From the NCBI GenBank assembly GCA_014384665.1, contig JACNFI010000067.1, positions 1 to 5,996 of the forward strand: DNA of 5,996 nt, written 5' to 3'. A program made the position numbers and the translations under genes. The notes below the pieces were generated by a model. The model worked only from the letters and a program-made list of their open reading frames with translations, was not told where the DNA came from and made no database searches. This document shows positions 1 through 5,981 of this stretch, piece by piece; positions within the stretch are counted from its first letter, which is position 1, and every line of letters begins with the position of its first letter. This DNA comes from Candidatus Cloacimonadota bacterium. Lineage in GTDB: Bacteria > Cloacimonadota > Cloacimonadia > JGIOTU-2.

Positions 1-69
1 ATGCCGAATAAATCATAATTAACTTGTTATAATATCTCCTGCGAAACTTGAGTTAGTAATTAGTGTGTC

Positions 70-104
70 GAGTTACGGGTTACGGGTTACGAGTTACGAG
101 TTAT
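70..104. repeat. Heptad tandem repeat, five units of GRGTTAC
   Basis: Five consecutive 7-base units are read directly: GAGTTAC (70-76), GGGTTAC (77-83), GGGTTAC (84-90), GAGTTAC (91-97) and GAGTTAT (98-104). They vary only at the second base and at the last base of the final unit. A related GAGTTAG lies at 50-56. The array sits in the non-coding tail beyond cysS and overlaps no recognisable gene. It may be a slippage-prone simple repeat or part of a dispersed intergenic repeat; its function is unknown. Confidence 0.85.
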
Positions 105-178
105 CTACCAAAAACTTATGTGTCAGAAAGAAAGGAAATTCCTATGCAATTAAATTAAAGAGAAATAATTTATTTTTT

Positions 179-250
179 ACCATTTCATCGATATTAGCTC
201 GTCTTGTCTCCCGGATTTCATCGGGAAGATAGGCGCACAGACGGAATGGT
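179..250. repeat. Nested imperfect palindrome downstream of cysS
   Basis: Three nested inverted pairs are visible. The outer arms are ACCATTTC (179-186) and GGAATGGT (243-250), 8 pairs with one G-T wobble. The middle arms are CGTCT (200-204) and AGACG (239-243), which share one base with the outer right arm. The inner arms are TCCCG (209-213) and CGGGA (222-226). Six T follow the right outer arm on the plus strand (250-255), so it looks more like a terminator for plus-strand transcription than for cysS, whose transcript would run into an A-rich flank. It could be a MITE or REP-like intergenic repeat, or an RNA fold at the end of the secD-cysS transcript. No clear U-tract terminator for that transcript was found in 1-284. 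Confidence 0.6.
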
Positions 251-284
251 TTTTTAGAGGGGGTTCATTGATATTGGCAAAAGT

Positions 285-1724
285 TTATGATTTTATTTTC
301 CAAGTAGTACCCTTTCTGCTATCTCGGACTTCTATTCCCATCTCAACTAACCTCATCCTGATTTTATCAGATTTTGTCCATTCTTTTCTATTACGAGCTT
401 CATCTCTCTCTTTTACTAATCTCTCTACTAATTTTACATCAACTTTTTGTTTTGCTTCTTCAATGTAAAGTTTCTCAACTTTATCAAGATCCAAGCCAAA
501 AACCTTATCAAATTCAAGTATAAGACCATACTTCTCCTTATTACCAATTTCATCTGTTCTAAGTGTTTTCCATAGAACTGCAAGAGCTTCAGGCATATTT
601 AAATCATTATTGATTTTTGATAAGAATTCAATTTTGACAGATTTAATAAATTCGATATTTTGTTTTGAATGCTCAATATTTGATTTTATCTCAATTACTT
701 TGTTCACTAAACGATTATATGTTGACTTTGCGGTATTGAGGGCTTCATAACTAAAAGTAAGTGGCTGGCGATAATGAGCACCAAGACAGAAATAACGATA
801 CATCATTGGTGAATATCCTTTTTCATTCAACACATCCAATGTTAAAAATTCATTTCTTGATTTGCTCATTTTTTCCTGACGGAATATCAGAAATTCTCCA
901 TGCAACCAATAGTTCACCCATTTCTTCCCTGTTGCAGCTTCGCTTTGAGCAATCTCATTTGTATGATGAACCGATATGTGGTCAATTCCACCACAGTGAA
1001 TATCAAAATGCTCTCCTAAATAATACATTGAAATTGCTGAACATTCCACATGCCAGCCAGGATAACCTTTACCCCAAGGACTGTCCCATTTCATTTCCTG
1101 ATCTTCAAACTTTGATTTAGTAAACCACAAGACAAAATCAAATGGATTTTTCTTTGATTCATCAATTGAAATTCTTGCACCAGCTTTCAATTTATCAATA
1201 TCAAGTTTTGCTAACTTTCCATAATCTGTAAATTTTGAAATATTAAAGTAAACATTCCCGTCTCTGGAATAAGTAAAGCCCTTATCTTCAAGCCGTTTAA
1301 TTAAATCTATCATTTGCTGAATATGGTCTGTTGCTTTGACATGGAAATCAGGAAAAATAATATTCAATTTTCTTAAATCGTTTTCAAAAGCATTAGTATA
1401 ATATTCTGCAATTTCCCAGACTGTTTTTTTCTCCTTTTTTGCTTCAAGAACCATCTTATCTTCTCCTTCATCAGCATCTGAAGTAAGATGTCCTACATCA
1501 GTAATATTCATCACATGCTTAACTTTATAACCATTATACAGCAGAACTCTCTTCAACACATCTTCAAAAATGTATGTTCGTAGATTTCCAATATGGGCAT
1601 AATTATAAACTGTCAAACCGCAGGTATATAATTTTACAAAATTAGGTGTAATAGCTACAAAATCCTCTTTATGCCTGGTATATGTATTGTATAATTTTAA
1701 TCTGGAATTCTTGCTTTTACTCAT
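285..1724 (-). CDS. cysS: Cysteinyl-tRNA synthetase (CysRS), class I
   Basis: This cytoplasmic enzyme activates cysteine with ATP and attaches it to tRNA-Cys. The 479-residue protein is full length (E. coli CysS is 461). It has the class I signature HIGN at 44-47 and KMSKS at 285-289, the two ATP-binding motifs. The zinc site that selects cysteine is intact by alignment with E. coli: C35 in TCGLTVY, C228 in HVECSAIS, and H253 and E257 in HHTNE. The C-terminal stretch 434-479 matches the anticodon-stem-binding end (ERDEARNRKEW, then MGIEVRDSRKGTTW). The start is supported by the family-typical LKLYNTYTRHKEDF close to the N-terminus. The first 8 bases overlap the end of rsmD and only a weak AAGAGA precedes the ATG, so translation is probably coupled to rsmD. 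One oddity is the segment after NITDVGH, with TSDADEGEDKM at 81-91, where E. coli has a short DIDDK sequence. Last gene of the probable operon. Confidence 0.97.
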   Translation of the reverse strand: MSKSKNSRLKLYNTYTRHKEDFVAITPNFVKLYTCGLTVYNYAHIGNLRTYIFEDVLKRVLLYNGYKVKHVMNITDVGHLTSDADEGEDKMVLEAKKEKKTVWEIAEYYTNAFENDLRKLNIIFPDFHVKATDHIQQMIDLIKRLEDKGFTYSRDGNVYFNISKFTDYGKLAKLDIDKLKAGARISIDESKKNPFDFVLWFTKSKFEDQEMKWDSPWGKGYPGWHVECSAISMYYLGEHFDIHCGGIDHISVHHTNEIAQSEAATGKKWVNYWLHGEFLIFRQEKMSKSRNEFLTLDVLNEKGYSPMMYRYFCLGAHYRQPLTFSYEALNTAKSTYNRLVNKVIEIKSNIEHSKQNIEFIKSVKIEFLSKINNDLNMPEALAVLWKTLRTDEIGNKEKYGLILEFDKVFGLDLDKVEKLYIEEAKQKVDVKLVERLVKERDEARNRKEWTKSDKIRMRLVEMGIEVRDSRKGTTWKIKS

Positions 1725-2265
1725 TATTTATTCTCTTTTTAATAATAAATATCTTAGTATCTCCATAGATCTTGGTTTTTATGTAAGAATTCTTAATATT
1801 TGATAAATTCTCATCAACTCTACATTCTGCTACAATTAAGCCTTCTTGTTTCAAAATGTTTAAAGTAAATATTTCTTTCACAATATCATTAATCACTTTT
1901 GACCTATATGGCGGGTCAACAAAAATAATGTCATAATAATTTTCATTACATTTTGTTAAGAAGTTCAATGTTGAATTTTTTATAACTTTAACATTATTAT
2001 TAATATTTAATTTTATTAAATTTTTCTCTATACAATTTATTGACTTAAACGATTTATCAACAAAATGGCATATTTTTGCTCCTTGGCTTAAAGCTTCAAG
2101 ACCTAAACTACCGCTTCCAGCAAAAATATCTAACACAACTGCATCATTTAATCTATCTCTAATCATTGAGAAAATGGCTTCCCTTACTCTATCCATAGTA
2201 GGATGAATATGAGTTTTTGGAATACTTAATTTATGTCCTTTATATTTGCCTGATATTATATGCAT
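1717..2265 (-). CDS. rsmD: 16S rRNA (guanine966-N2)-methyltransferase RsmD
   Basis: RsmD uses S-adenosylmethionine to methylate G966 of 16S rRNA in the 30S subunit during assembly. The 182-residue protein begins MHIISGKYKGHKL, the family's usual N-terminus, and carries HPTMDRVREAIF (21-32), the SAM-binding motif DIFAGSGSLGLEAL (46-59), the catalytic FVDPPY (115-120) and a closing YGDTKIFIIKK (168-177). The frame stays open upstream to a TTG at 2355, but that would add 30 lysine-rich residues unlike the family and overlap secF by 43 bp, so I chose the ATG at 2265. No Shine-Dalgarno is visible before it. H21 stands where many members have Arg (RPT). The middle of the gene is extremely AT-rich: 15 G/C in the 120 bases 1921-2040. 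The usual partner coaD is not adjacent; cysS follows with an 8-bp overlap. Confidence 0.93.
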   Translation of the reverse strand: MHIISGKYKGHKLSIPKTHIHPTMDRVREAIFSMIRDRLNDAVVLDIFAGSGSLGLEALSQGAKICHFVDKSFKSINCIEKNLIKLNINNNVKVIKNSTLNFLTKCNENYYDIIFVDPPYRSKVINDIVKEIFTLNILKQEGLIVAECRVDENLSNIKNSYIKTKIYGDTKIFIIKKRINNE

Positions 2266-2312
2266 TATATTAGTATATTGTGAAAGTGATAAAAATGAAT
2301 GGTTAAAAATAC

Positions 2313-3266
2313 TTATTTTCTTTTTGAACTTCTTTCTGTCTTTCTTGAACTCCAATTTCTATAGGCTACGAGAACAGGGCTTGCTATAAATATTGATGAG
2401 TATGTACCAACGATAATACCACATAATAAAGTAAAAGCAAAATCATTAATCACTGCTCCACCGAGAAAATATAAAGAAAGCACCACTATCAAAGTTGTTA
2501 ATGAAGTTATTATTGTTCGTGATAGCACTTCGTTTATACTATGATTAATAATTGATTTATACTTTTCTCTACGATATACTTTTAAATTTTCTCGTATGCG
2601 AACAAATAATACAATAGTATCATTTAGTGAATATCCCACAATAGCCAATAAAGCTCCGATTATTGCAATATTTATTTCCTTTCCAAAGATGGAAAGAAGT
2701 CCAATTGTTATTATAACATCATGAAAAAGAGCCAGAACTGCAGCAAATCCAAAGGTAAGTTCAAATCTCCACCAAATATAGATAATAATTCCCAATAATG
2801 AAATAAGAATTGCAATAATGGCTTTTCCTTGTAATTCTTCGCCAATTTTTGAACCAACCTGTTCACTTCTAAGTTGGAAATCAGAAATTTGCTTATTGCC
2901 AGCATTGTCAGGAAATTTATCACGCAAAATAGATATAATATTTAACTGATCTTCTTTGGGATTCTGTGTTGTTCTAATCTTCACTAAAATATGATTAGGA
3001 TTACCAAATTCCTGTATTTCTGCATCACTAAATCCCTGAGATGATAAAGCATCTCTTACTTCTTGAATATCTATGGGTGCAGAATTCGGGTCATCAGGAG
3101 TGAAATCAAATTCTATTAGTATTCCTCCAGTAAAATCTATTCCATATTTTGGTCCACTATTTATAATTAAGGATACTATTCCTGAAATAATTACAATTAT
3201 TGATATGAAAAAAGCTATTTTTCTTCTTTTTATAAAATCAATATTTGGATTCTTAAATAATCTCAT
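2313..3266 (-). CDS. secF: Protein translocase subunit SecF
   Basis: SecF is an inner-membrane protein that pairs with SecD. The complex assists SecYEG by drawing translocating proteins outward using proton-motive force. The 317 residues are of normal length (E. coli 323). The layout is as expected: membrane segment at about 17-37; the GIDFTGG signature at 42-48; a periplasmic P4 domain to about 145; then five membrane segments (about 149-165, 172-192, 198-222, 252-270, 278-300) and a basic tail SSRKTERSSKRK. The TM4 signature reads GYSLNDTIVLFVRIREN (211-227), with Val222 where the family normally has Asp (FDRIREN); the codon is GTT, one base from GAT. Start choice is firm: AAGGAG stands six bases before the ATG. 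The gene begins 11 bp after secD, so the two are surely co-expressed. rsmD follows after 47 bp. Confidence 0.96.
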   Translation of the reverse strand: MRLFKNPNIDFIKRRKIAFFISIIVIISGIVSLIINSGPKYGIDFTGGILIEFDFTPDDPNSAPIDIQEVRDALSSQGFSDAEIQEFGNPNHILVKIRTTQNPKEDQLNIISILRDKFPDNAGNKQISDFQLRSEQVGSKIGEELQGKAIIAILISLLGIIIYIWWRFELTFGFAAVLALFHDVIITIGLLSIFGKEINIAIIGALLAIVGYSLNDTIVLFVRIRENLKVYRREKYKSIINHSINEVLSRTIITSLTTLIVVLSLYFLGGAVINDFAFTLLCGIIVGTYSSIFIASPVLVAYRNWSSRKTERSSKRK

Positions 3267-3272
3267 TTCAAA

Positions 3273-3278
3273 CTCCTT
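3273..3278 (-). promoter_or_regulatory. secF Shine-Dalgarno touching the secD stop codon
   Basis: Read on the minus strand, the secD stop TAA (3280-3278) runs straight into AAGGAG (3278-3273), six bases before the secF ATG at 3266. The stop codon and ribosome-binding site share one base. A ribosome finishing secD therefore covers the secF initiation site, which fits translational coupling and matched production of the two partner subunits. It also shows that this organism uses anti-Shine-Dalgarno pairing. Confidence 0.85.
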
Positions 3279-5164
3279 TATATACTCAGGGATGTTCTGA
3301 CTTTTCGCTTTATGATTCCATCAAAGACTGCTTTTGTAAAAACTATTGCAGTAAACATTGATGCCAAAATACCAATACTTAAAGTAACAGCAAAACCTTT
3401 AATCGGTCCGGTGCCAAATTGATACAGAACAATTGCAGTAATTAAGGTGGTAATATTTGCATCAGCAATAGTGATTATTGCTCTTTTGTAACCATTATCT
3501 ACTGCGGTTCTAACAGTTTTTCCTGACCTTAATTCCTCTCTTATTCTTTCAAAAATAAGCACATTTGCATCAACAGCCATACCAATGGTTAAAATTATTC
3601 CTGCTATACCGGGTAATGTAAGAGCAGCATTAAGCATAGTCAATACAGCCATTATTATAAGCACATTACATATAAGTGCAATATCTGCAATAAATCCTGA
3701 TAATTTATAGTAAATCAACATAAAGAGCGTAACAATTATTAAACCTATCAAAGCTGCCTTAAATCCAGCTCTAATTGAATCTGAGCCAAGTGAAGGACCC
3801 ACAGTTCTTTCTTCAATAATATTTACAGGAGCAGGAAGATTACCTGCTTGTAAAACAATTGCAAGGTCTTTTGCTTCATTCATTGTAAAGTTACCTGTAA
3901 TTTGTGCATTTCCATCTCGTATTTTATCCTGTATAACCGGTGCAGAATGAACAATATCATCCAAAACAATTGCCAATCTTTCTTTTCTATGTTCACCTGT
4001 AACTTTAGAAAATATACCAGCGCCTTGGTTATTAAATTGTAAACTCACATAAGGTTTACCCGCTGTCTTCGGATCCATTCCCTGACCAATACGAACATCA
4101 GCAGATTTAAGTGAAGCACCTGTTAATTCTACCGTATCATAGAGAAAATATACTGGTCGTGTTCCATAAATATCCTTTGGATTAACCTTTCCCATTAAAA
4201 TCATAATTCCACTTGGTATTATATTCATAACTTCAGGAAGAGCAATAATTTTCCTAAACAGCTTCATATTTTCAGGTTTAACCACAAAATTTTGTCCATA
4301 AATAGCAATTAATGAAGAAAACAGATGTTCGTGTTTCTCTTCATCTGTTGAAACTAAAGTAGTATCAGCAGTTGAATCTACTGGTTCTTCTGGAATCTCA
4401 AACAATGCTTCTTCTAATGCAGTGGCTTCTTCCTCAATTTCACCTAAATAAGCATATTTATCATAATTATTTTTCAAATAAGAATCAATCGCTTCAACTG
4501 TTTTTGTAATATCTTCATTATTTGCTGCAAGATTAAATTCAAGGAGAGCGGTTTTTCCAATTAAATCTTTGGCTCTATTAGCATCTCGTAAGCCGGGGAG
4601 TTGAACCAATATTCTATTCTTGCTAATTTTTTGAATAGCAGGTTCAGAAACACCAAATTGGTCAATTCGGTTTCGTATGATTTCCAAAGCACCTTTGACA
4701 CTTGATTCTGCGGCTTCTTTTGACAATTCTTCTGTATCAACCTCTAACATCAAATGCATTCCACCCTGTAAGTCCAAACCAAGTTTCAATTCTTTCTTAC
4801 TAAACCAGGAAGGTAATTCAACTTTTGCAGTTCTCTCAACTAATTTAGCTTTAATAATTTGATTCTCATCCCAGTCAATTTCCACATCTAAATTTCTTAA
4901 TATATCATCAGGGATTCTACCTTTTACTGTAATTGAATCACCAATATCAGCTATTTTAATACTTTCATCAAATTCAGGTCCGAATAAATTACTACCTATT
5001 TTATATTCTTGTTCAGTAACCTCATAAATTTTTACCGAGTCCTGATTATAAACTTCAATATTACAAATTGAATACTGTTTTTTACCTATTAATGGTAATA
5101 GGTAATAGAAAGTTACAAGAAAAACAACAATAATGCATACTGTTCTAAACCAGTTTTTCTTCAT
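3278..5164 (-). CDS. secD: Protein translocase subunit SecD
   Basis: SecD is the larger partner of SecF in the inner-membrane complex that helps SecYEG complete export using proton-motive force. The 628 residues compare with 615 in E. coli. In order: membrane anchor at about 7-25; the first conserved block LKLGLDLQGGMHLMLEV (126-142); NRIDQFGVSEP (165-175) and RILVQLPG (184-191) in the large periplasmic P1 domain; GNLPAPV (441-447) and EERTVGPSLG (451-460) just before the membrane part; five C-terminal membrane segments from about 467; and the TM4 signature VDANVLIFERIREE (531-544), whose D532 aligns with the aspartate known to be needed for proton-driven function. Within P1, residues 241-279 are strongly acidic and low-complexity. 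AAAGGG lies seven bases before the ATG (5172-5177), a moderate ribosome-binding site. It heads the secD-secF-rsmD-cysS unit; yajC, a frequent upstream neighbour, is not here. Confidence 0.97.
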   Translation of the reverse strand: MKKNWFRTVCIIVVFLVTFYYLLPLIGKKQYSICNIEVYNQDSVKIYEVTEQEYKIGSNLFGPEFDESIKIADIGDSITVKGRIPDDILRNLDVEIDWDENQIIKAKLVERTAKVELPSWFSKKELKLGLDLQGGMHLMLEVDTEELSKEAAESSVKGALEIIRNRIDQFGVSEPAIQKISKNRILVQLPGLRDANRAKDLIGKTALLEFNLAANNEDITKTVEAIDSYLKNNYDKYAYLGEIEEEATALEEALFEIPEEPVDSTADTTLVSTDEEKHEHLFSSLIAIYGQNFVVKPENMKLFRKIIALPEVMNIIPSGIMILMGKVNPKDIYGTRPVYFLYDTVELTGASLKSADVRIGQGMDPKTAGKPYVSLQFNNQGAGIFSKVTGEHRKERLAIVLDDIVHSAPVIQDKIRDGNAQITGNFTMNEAKDLAIVLQAGNLPAPVNIIEERTVGPSLGSDSIRAGFKAALIGLIIVTLFMLIYYKLSGFIADIALICNVLIIMAVLTMLNAALTLPGIAGIILTIGMAVDANVLIFERIREELRSGKTVRTAVDNGYKRAIITIADANITTLITAIVLYQFGTGPIKGFAVTLSIGILASMFTAIVFTKAVFDGIIKRKVRTSLSI

Positions 5165-5315
5165 TATAAAACCCTTTCATAAAATTATTCTATTTAATAA
5201 AAAATTTGTTGAATTTTTTAATTATGTTATTTTTAGTCAAGTATAATAGGAATAGTTTATTTTTAAAATATATTTATTGTGAGTATACCCCAAAAATCTA
5301 TAACTAGAAGTTTAT

Positions 5316-5344
5316 AGTATAAAATTCATTTTAATTAATGAAAA
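5316..5344 (-). promoter_or_regulatory. Candidate promoter for the secD operon
   Basis: Read on the minus strand, TTTTCA (5344-5339, 4 of 6 bases of the sigma70 -35 consensus) is followed after 17 bases by TATACT (5321-5316, 5 of 6 of the -10 consensus). Transcription would start near 5308, giving a leader of about 144 bases before secD. A rival is TTGACT (5240-5235), which has a better -35 but only AAAAAT as its -10 after 16 bases. In sequence this AT-rich, matches of this quality are expected by chance, so the call is weak. Confidence 0.27.
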
Positions 5345-5359
5345 TATTAGTATAAGAAT

Positions 5360-5380
5360 AAAAAAAGTTTTCACACTTTT
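5360..5380 (-). terminator. Weak hairpin plus T-run after the DUF3467 gene
   Basis: Read on the minus strand, AAAAGT (5380-5375) and ACTTTT (5368-5363) form a six-pair stem around the loop GTGAAA, followed by TTT (5362-5360). It lies about 75 bases past the DUF3467 stop codon and has the layout of an intrinsic terminator. Only one of the six pairs is G-C, so the stem is unstable and could be chance in this very AT-rich spacer. Confidence 0.3.
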
Positions 5381-5454
5381 ATAAATATTAATATCAATAT
5401 TTTCTACAATTATACCTTTTATAGTGAACTTATGAATAAATTACTATTTTGAAT

Positions 5455-5760
5455 TTATATGCTTTTTGTATCAAATCCAATATCTTTTTTACTACTTACT
5501 TCAGGGAGAGAAATTTCACCAAATTGGTTTTCAAACTTTTCAATATTTCTCTCTAACAAATGCATCAATCTTTTGCAATGTTGTGGATTCATAACAATTC
5601 TGGAATAAATCTTTGCTTCTGGAATTGCTGGCAATAGACGACCAAAATCAACAATAAATTCTGAAGCATTAAAATTCATAAATACAATATTTGAATAAAT
5701 CCCTTCACCAATTTCTTTGGGGATATTGACTTTAATCTGTTTTTTTTGTTTCTCTTTCAT
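5455..5760 (-). CDS. DUF3467 family protein, function unknown
   Basis: A 101-residue protein that I match from memory to the DUF3467 family: EGIYSNIVFMNFNASEFIVDF (19-39) resembles the family's EG.YSN...I.HS.SEFVLDF, and AKIYSRIVMNPQHCKRLMHLLERNI (49-73) resembles its AKV.SRI.M.P.HAKRLL..L..NI, followed by FENQFGEI. No signal peptide or membrane segment is visible; the N-terminus is lysine-rich and the protein is likely cytoplasmic. The family has no established biochemical role that I know of. The start is well supported: AGGAG (5766-5770) stands five bases before the ATG. It is separated from secD by 290 bp with a possible terminator between, so it is probably its own transcription unit and its position says little about function. 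Confidence 0.88.
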   Translation of the reverse strand: MKEKQKKQIKVNIPKEIGEGIYSNIVFMNFNASEFIVDFGRLLPAIPEAKIYSRIVMNPQHCKRLMHLLERNIEKFENQFGEISLPEVSSKKDIGFDTKSI

Positions 5761-5850
5761 GTTTTCTCCTATAATTTATTTTAATATGTGTTCTGCAAAA
5801 TGGGTATTTTCACTTCATTTCTGGCTACGGCTTGCTTCGCCAAGACAAGT

Positions 5851-5981
5851 GTCATTCCCGTGAAAGCTTGTCCTCGAGAAATCGGGGACGGGAATCTATT
5901 CCTTACAACCTGTCTTTTACTGCGTCTTCACTCTATATGGATTCCCGATACCCAATCAAGTTGGGCACGGTCGGGAATGAC
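5851..5981. repeat. Nested palindromic intergenic repeat (MITE/REP-like)
   Basis: The outer arms GTCATTCCCG (5851-5860) and CGGGAATGAC (5972-5981) are perfect 10-base inverted repeats enclosing 111 bases. Each arm also belongs to its own hairpin. On the left, ATTCCCGT (5854-5861) pairs with ACGGGAAT (5888-5895), with an alternative inner stem GTCCTCGA (5870-5877) and TCGGGGAC (5882-5889) around the loop GAAA. On the right, ATTCCCGA (5941-5948) pairs with TCGGGAAT (5971-5978), with inner arms CCCAA (5951-5955) and TTGGG (5961-5965). The first 50 bases are 50% G+C, far above the adjoining sequence. No transposase ORF and no obvious target duplication are present. It resembles the dispersed GTCATTCCCG...CGGGAAT repeats I know from several bacterial genomes; that family assignment is from memory. 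Confidence 0.8.

Larger units (their letters stand above)
5165..5454 (-). other. AT-rich intergenic leader between DUF3467 gene and secD
   Basis: This stretch contains no gene I can support on either strand. Only 28 of the 180 bases 5221-5400 are G or C. It probably holds the 3' end of the DUF3467 transcript (weak hairpin at 5360-5380) and a promoter for secD (candidate at 5316-5344). A six-pair inverted repeat, CTATAA (5298-5303) with TTATAG (5312-5317), overlaps that candidate. I looked for a short leader peptide before secD and found only ORFs of 5 and 11 codons without ribosome-binding sites. No riboswitch or tRNA was recognised. Confidence 0.6.

Noticed and set aside
25..33. Perfect extended -10 match TGTTATAAT on the plus strand
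   Set aside because: No -35 element at the right distance and no plus-strand gene downstream; likely chance in AT-rich DNA.
1..41. Possible start of a further minus-strand gene at the left edge (ATG at 16-14, AGGAG at 41-37)
   Set aside because: Only five codons are inside the window and the AGGAG is about 20 bases from the ATG, too far for a normal start.
147..264. Minus-strand open stretch through the 179-250 palindrome that could encode about 39 residues
   Set aside because: It has no start codon after the preceding stop at 265-267 and no recognisable family; the palindromic structure explains the sequence better.
268..468. Plus-strand open frame of 66 codons
   Set aside because: It lies antisense to the 3' end of cysS, resembles no family I know, and is explained by the AT-rich complement of a real gene.
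761..1120. Plus-strand open frame of 119 codons
   Set aside because: Fully antisense to conserved CysRS sequence including the KMSKS and zinc-ligand region; no family resemblance or ribosome-binding site.
2711..2923. Minus-strand open frame of 70 codons inside secF
   Set aside because: Out-of-frame shadow of the SecF membrane region; the secF frame itself is continuous and conserved.
3073..3300. Plus-strand open frame of 75 codons across the secD-secF junction
   Set aside because: Antisense to secF and the junction, with no supporting similarity.
4677..4862. Plus-strand open frame of 61 codons
   Set aside because: Antisense to conserved SecD P1 sequence; a shadow of the real gene.
5144..5180. 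Possible leader peptide: an ATG at 5178-5180 opening an 11-codon frame overlapping the secD start
   Set aside because: No ribosome-binding site precedes it, it is very short, and it lacks features of known arrest peptides.
5822..5842. TGGC...GCCA hairpin beside the right-end repeat
   Set aside because: Only four base pairs in the stem with a 13-base loop; too weak to list as a separate feature.
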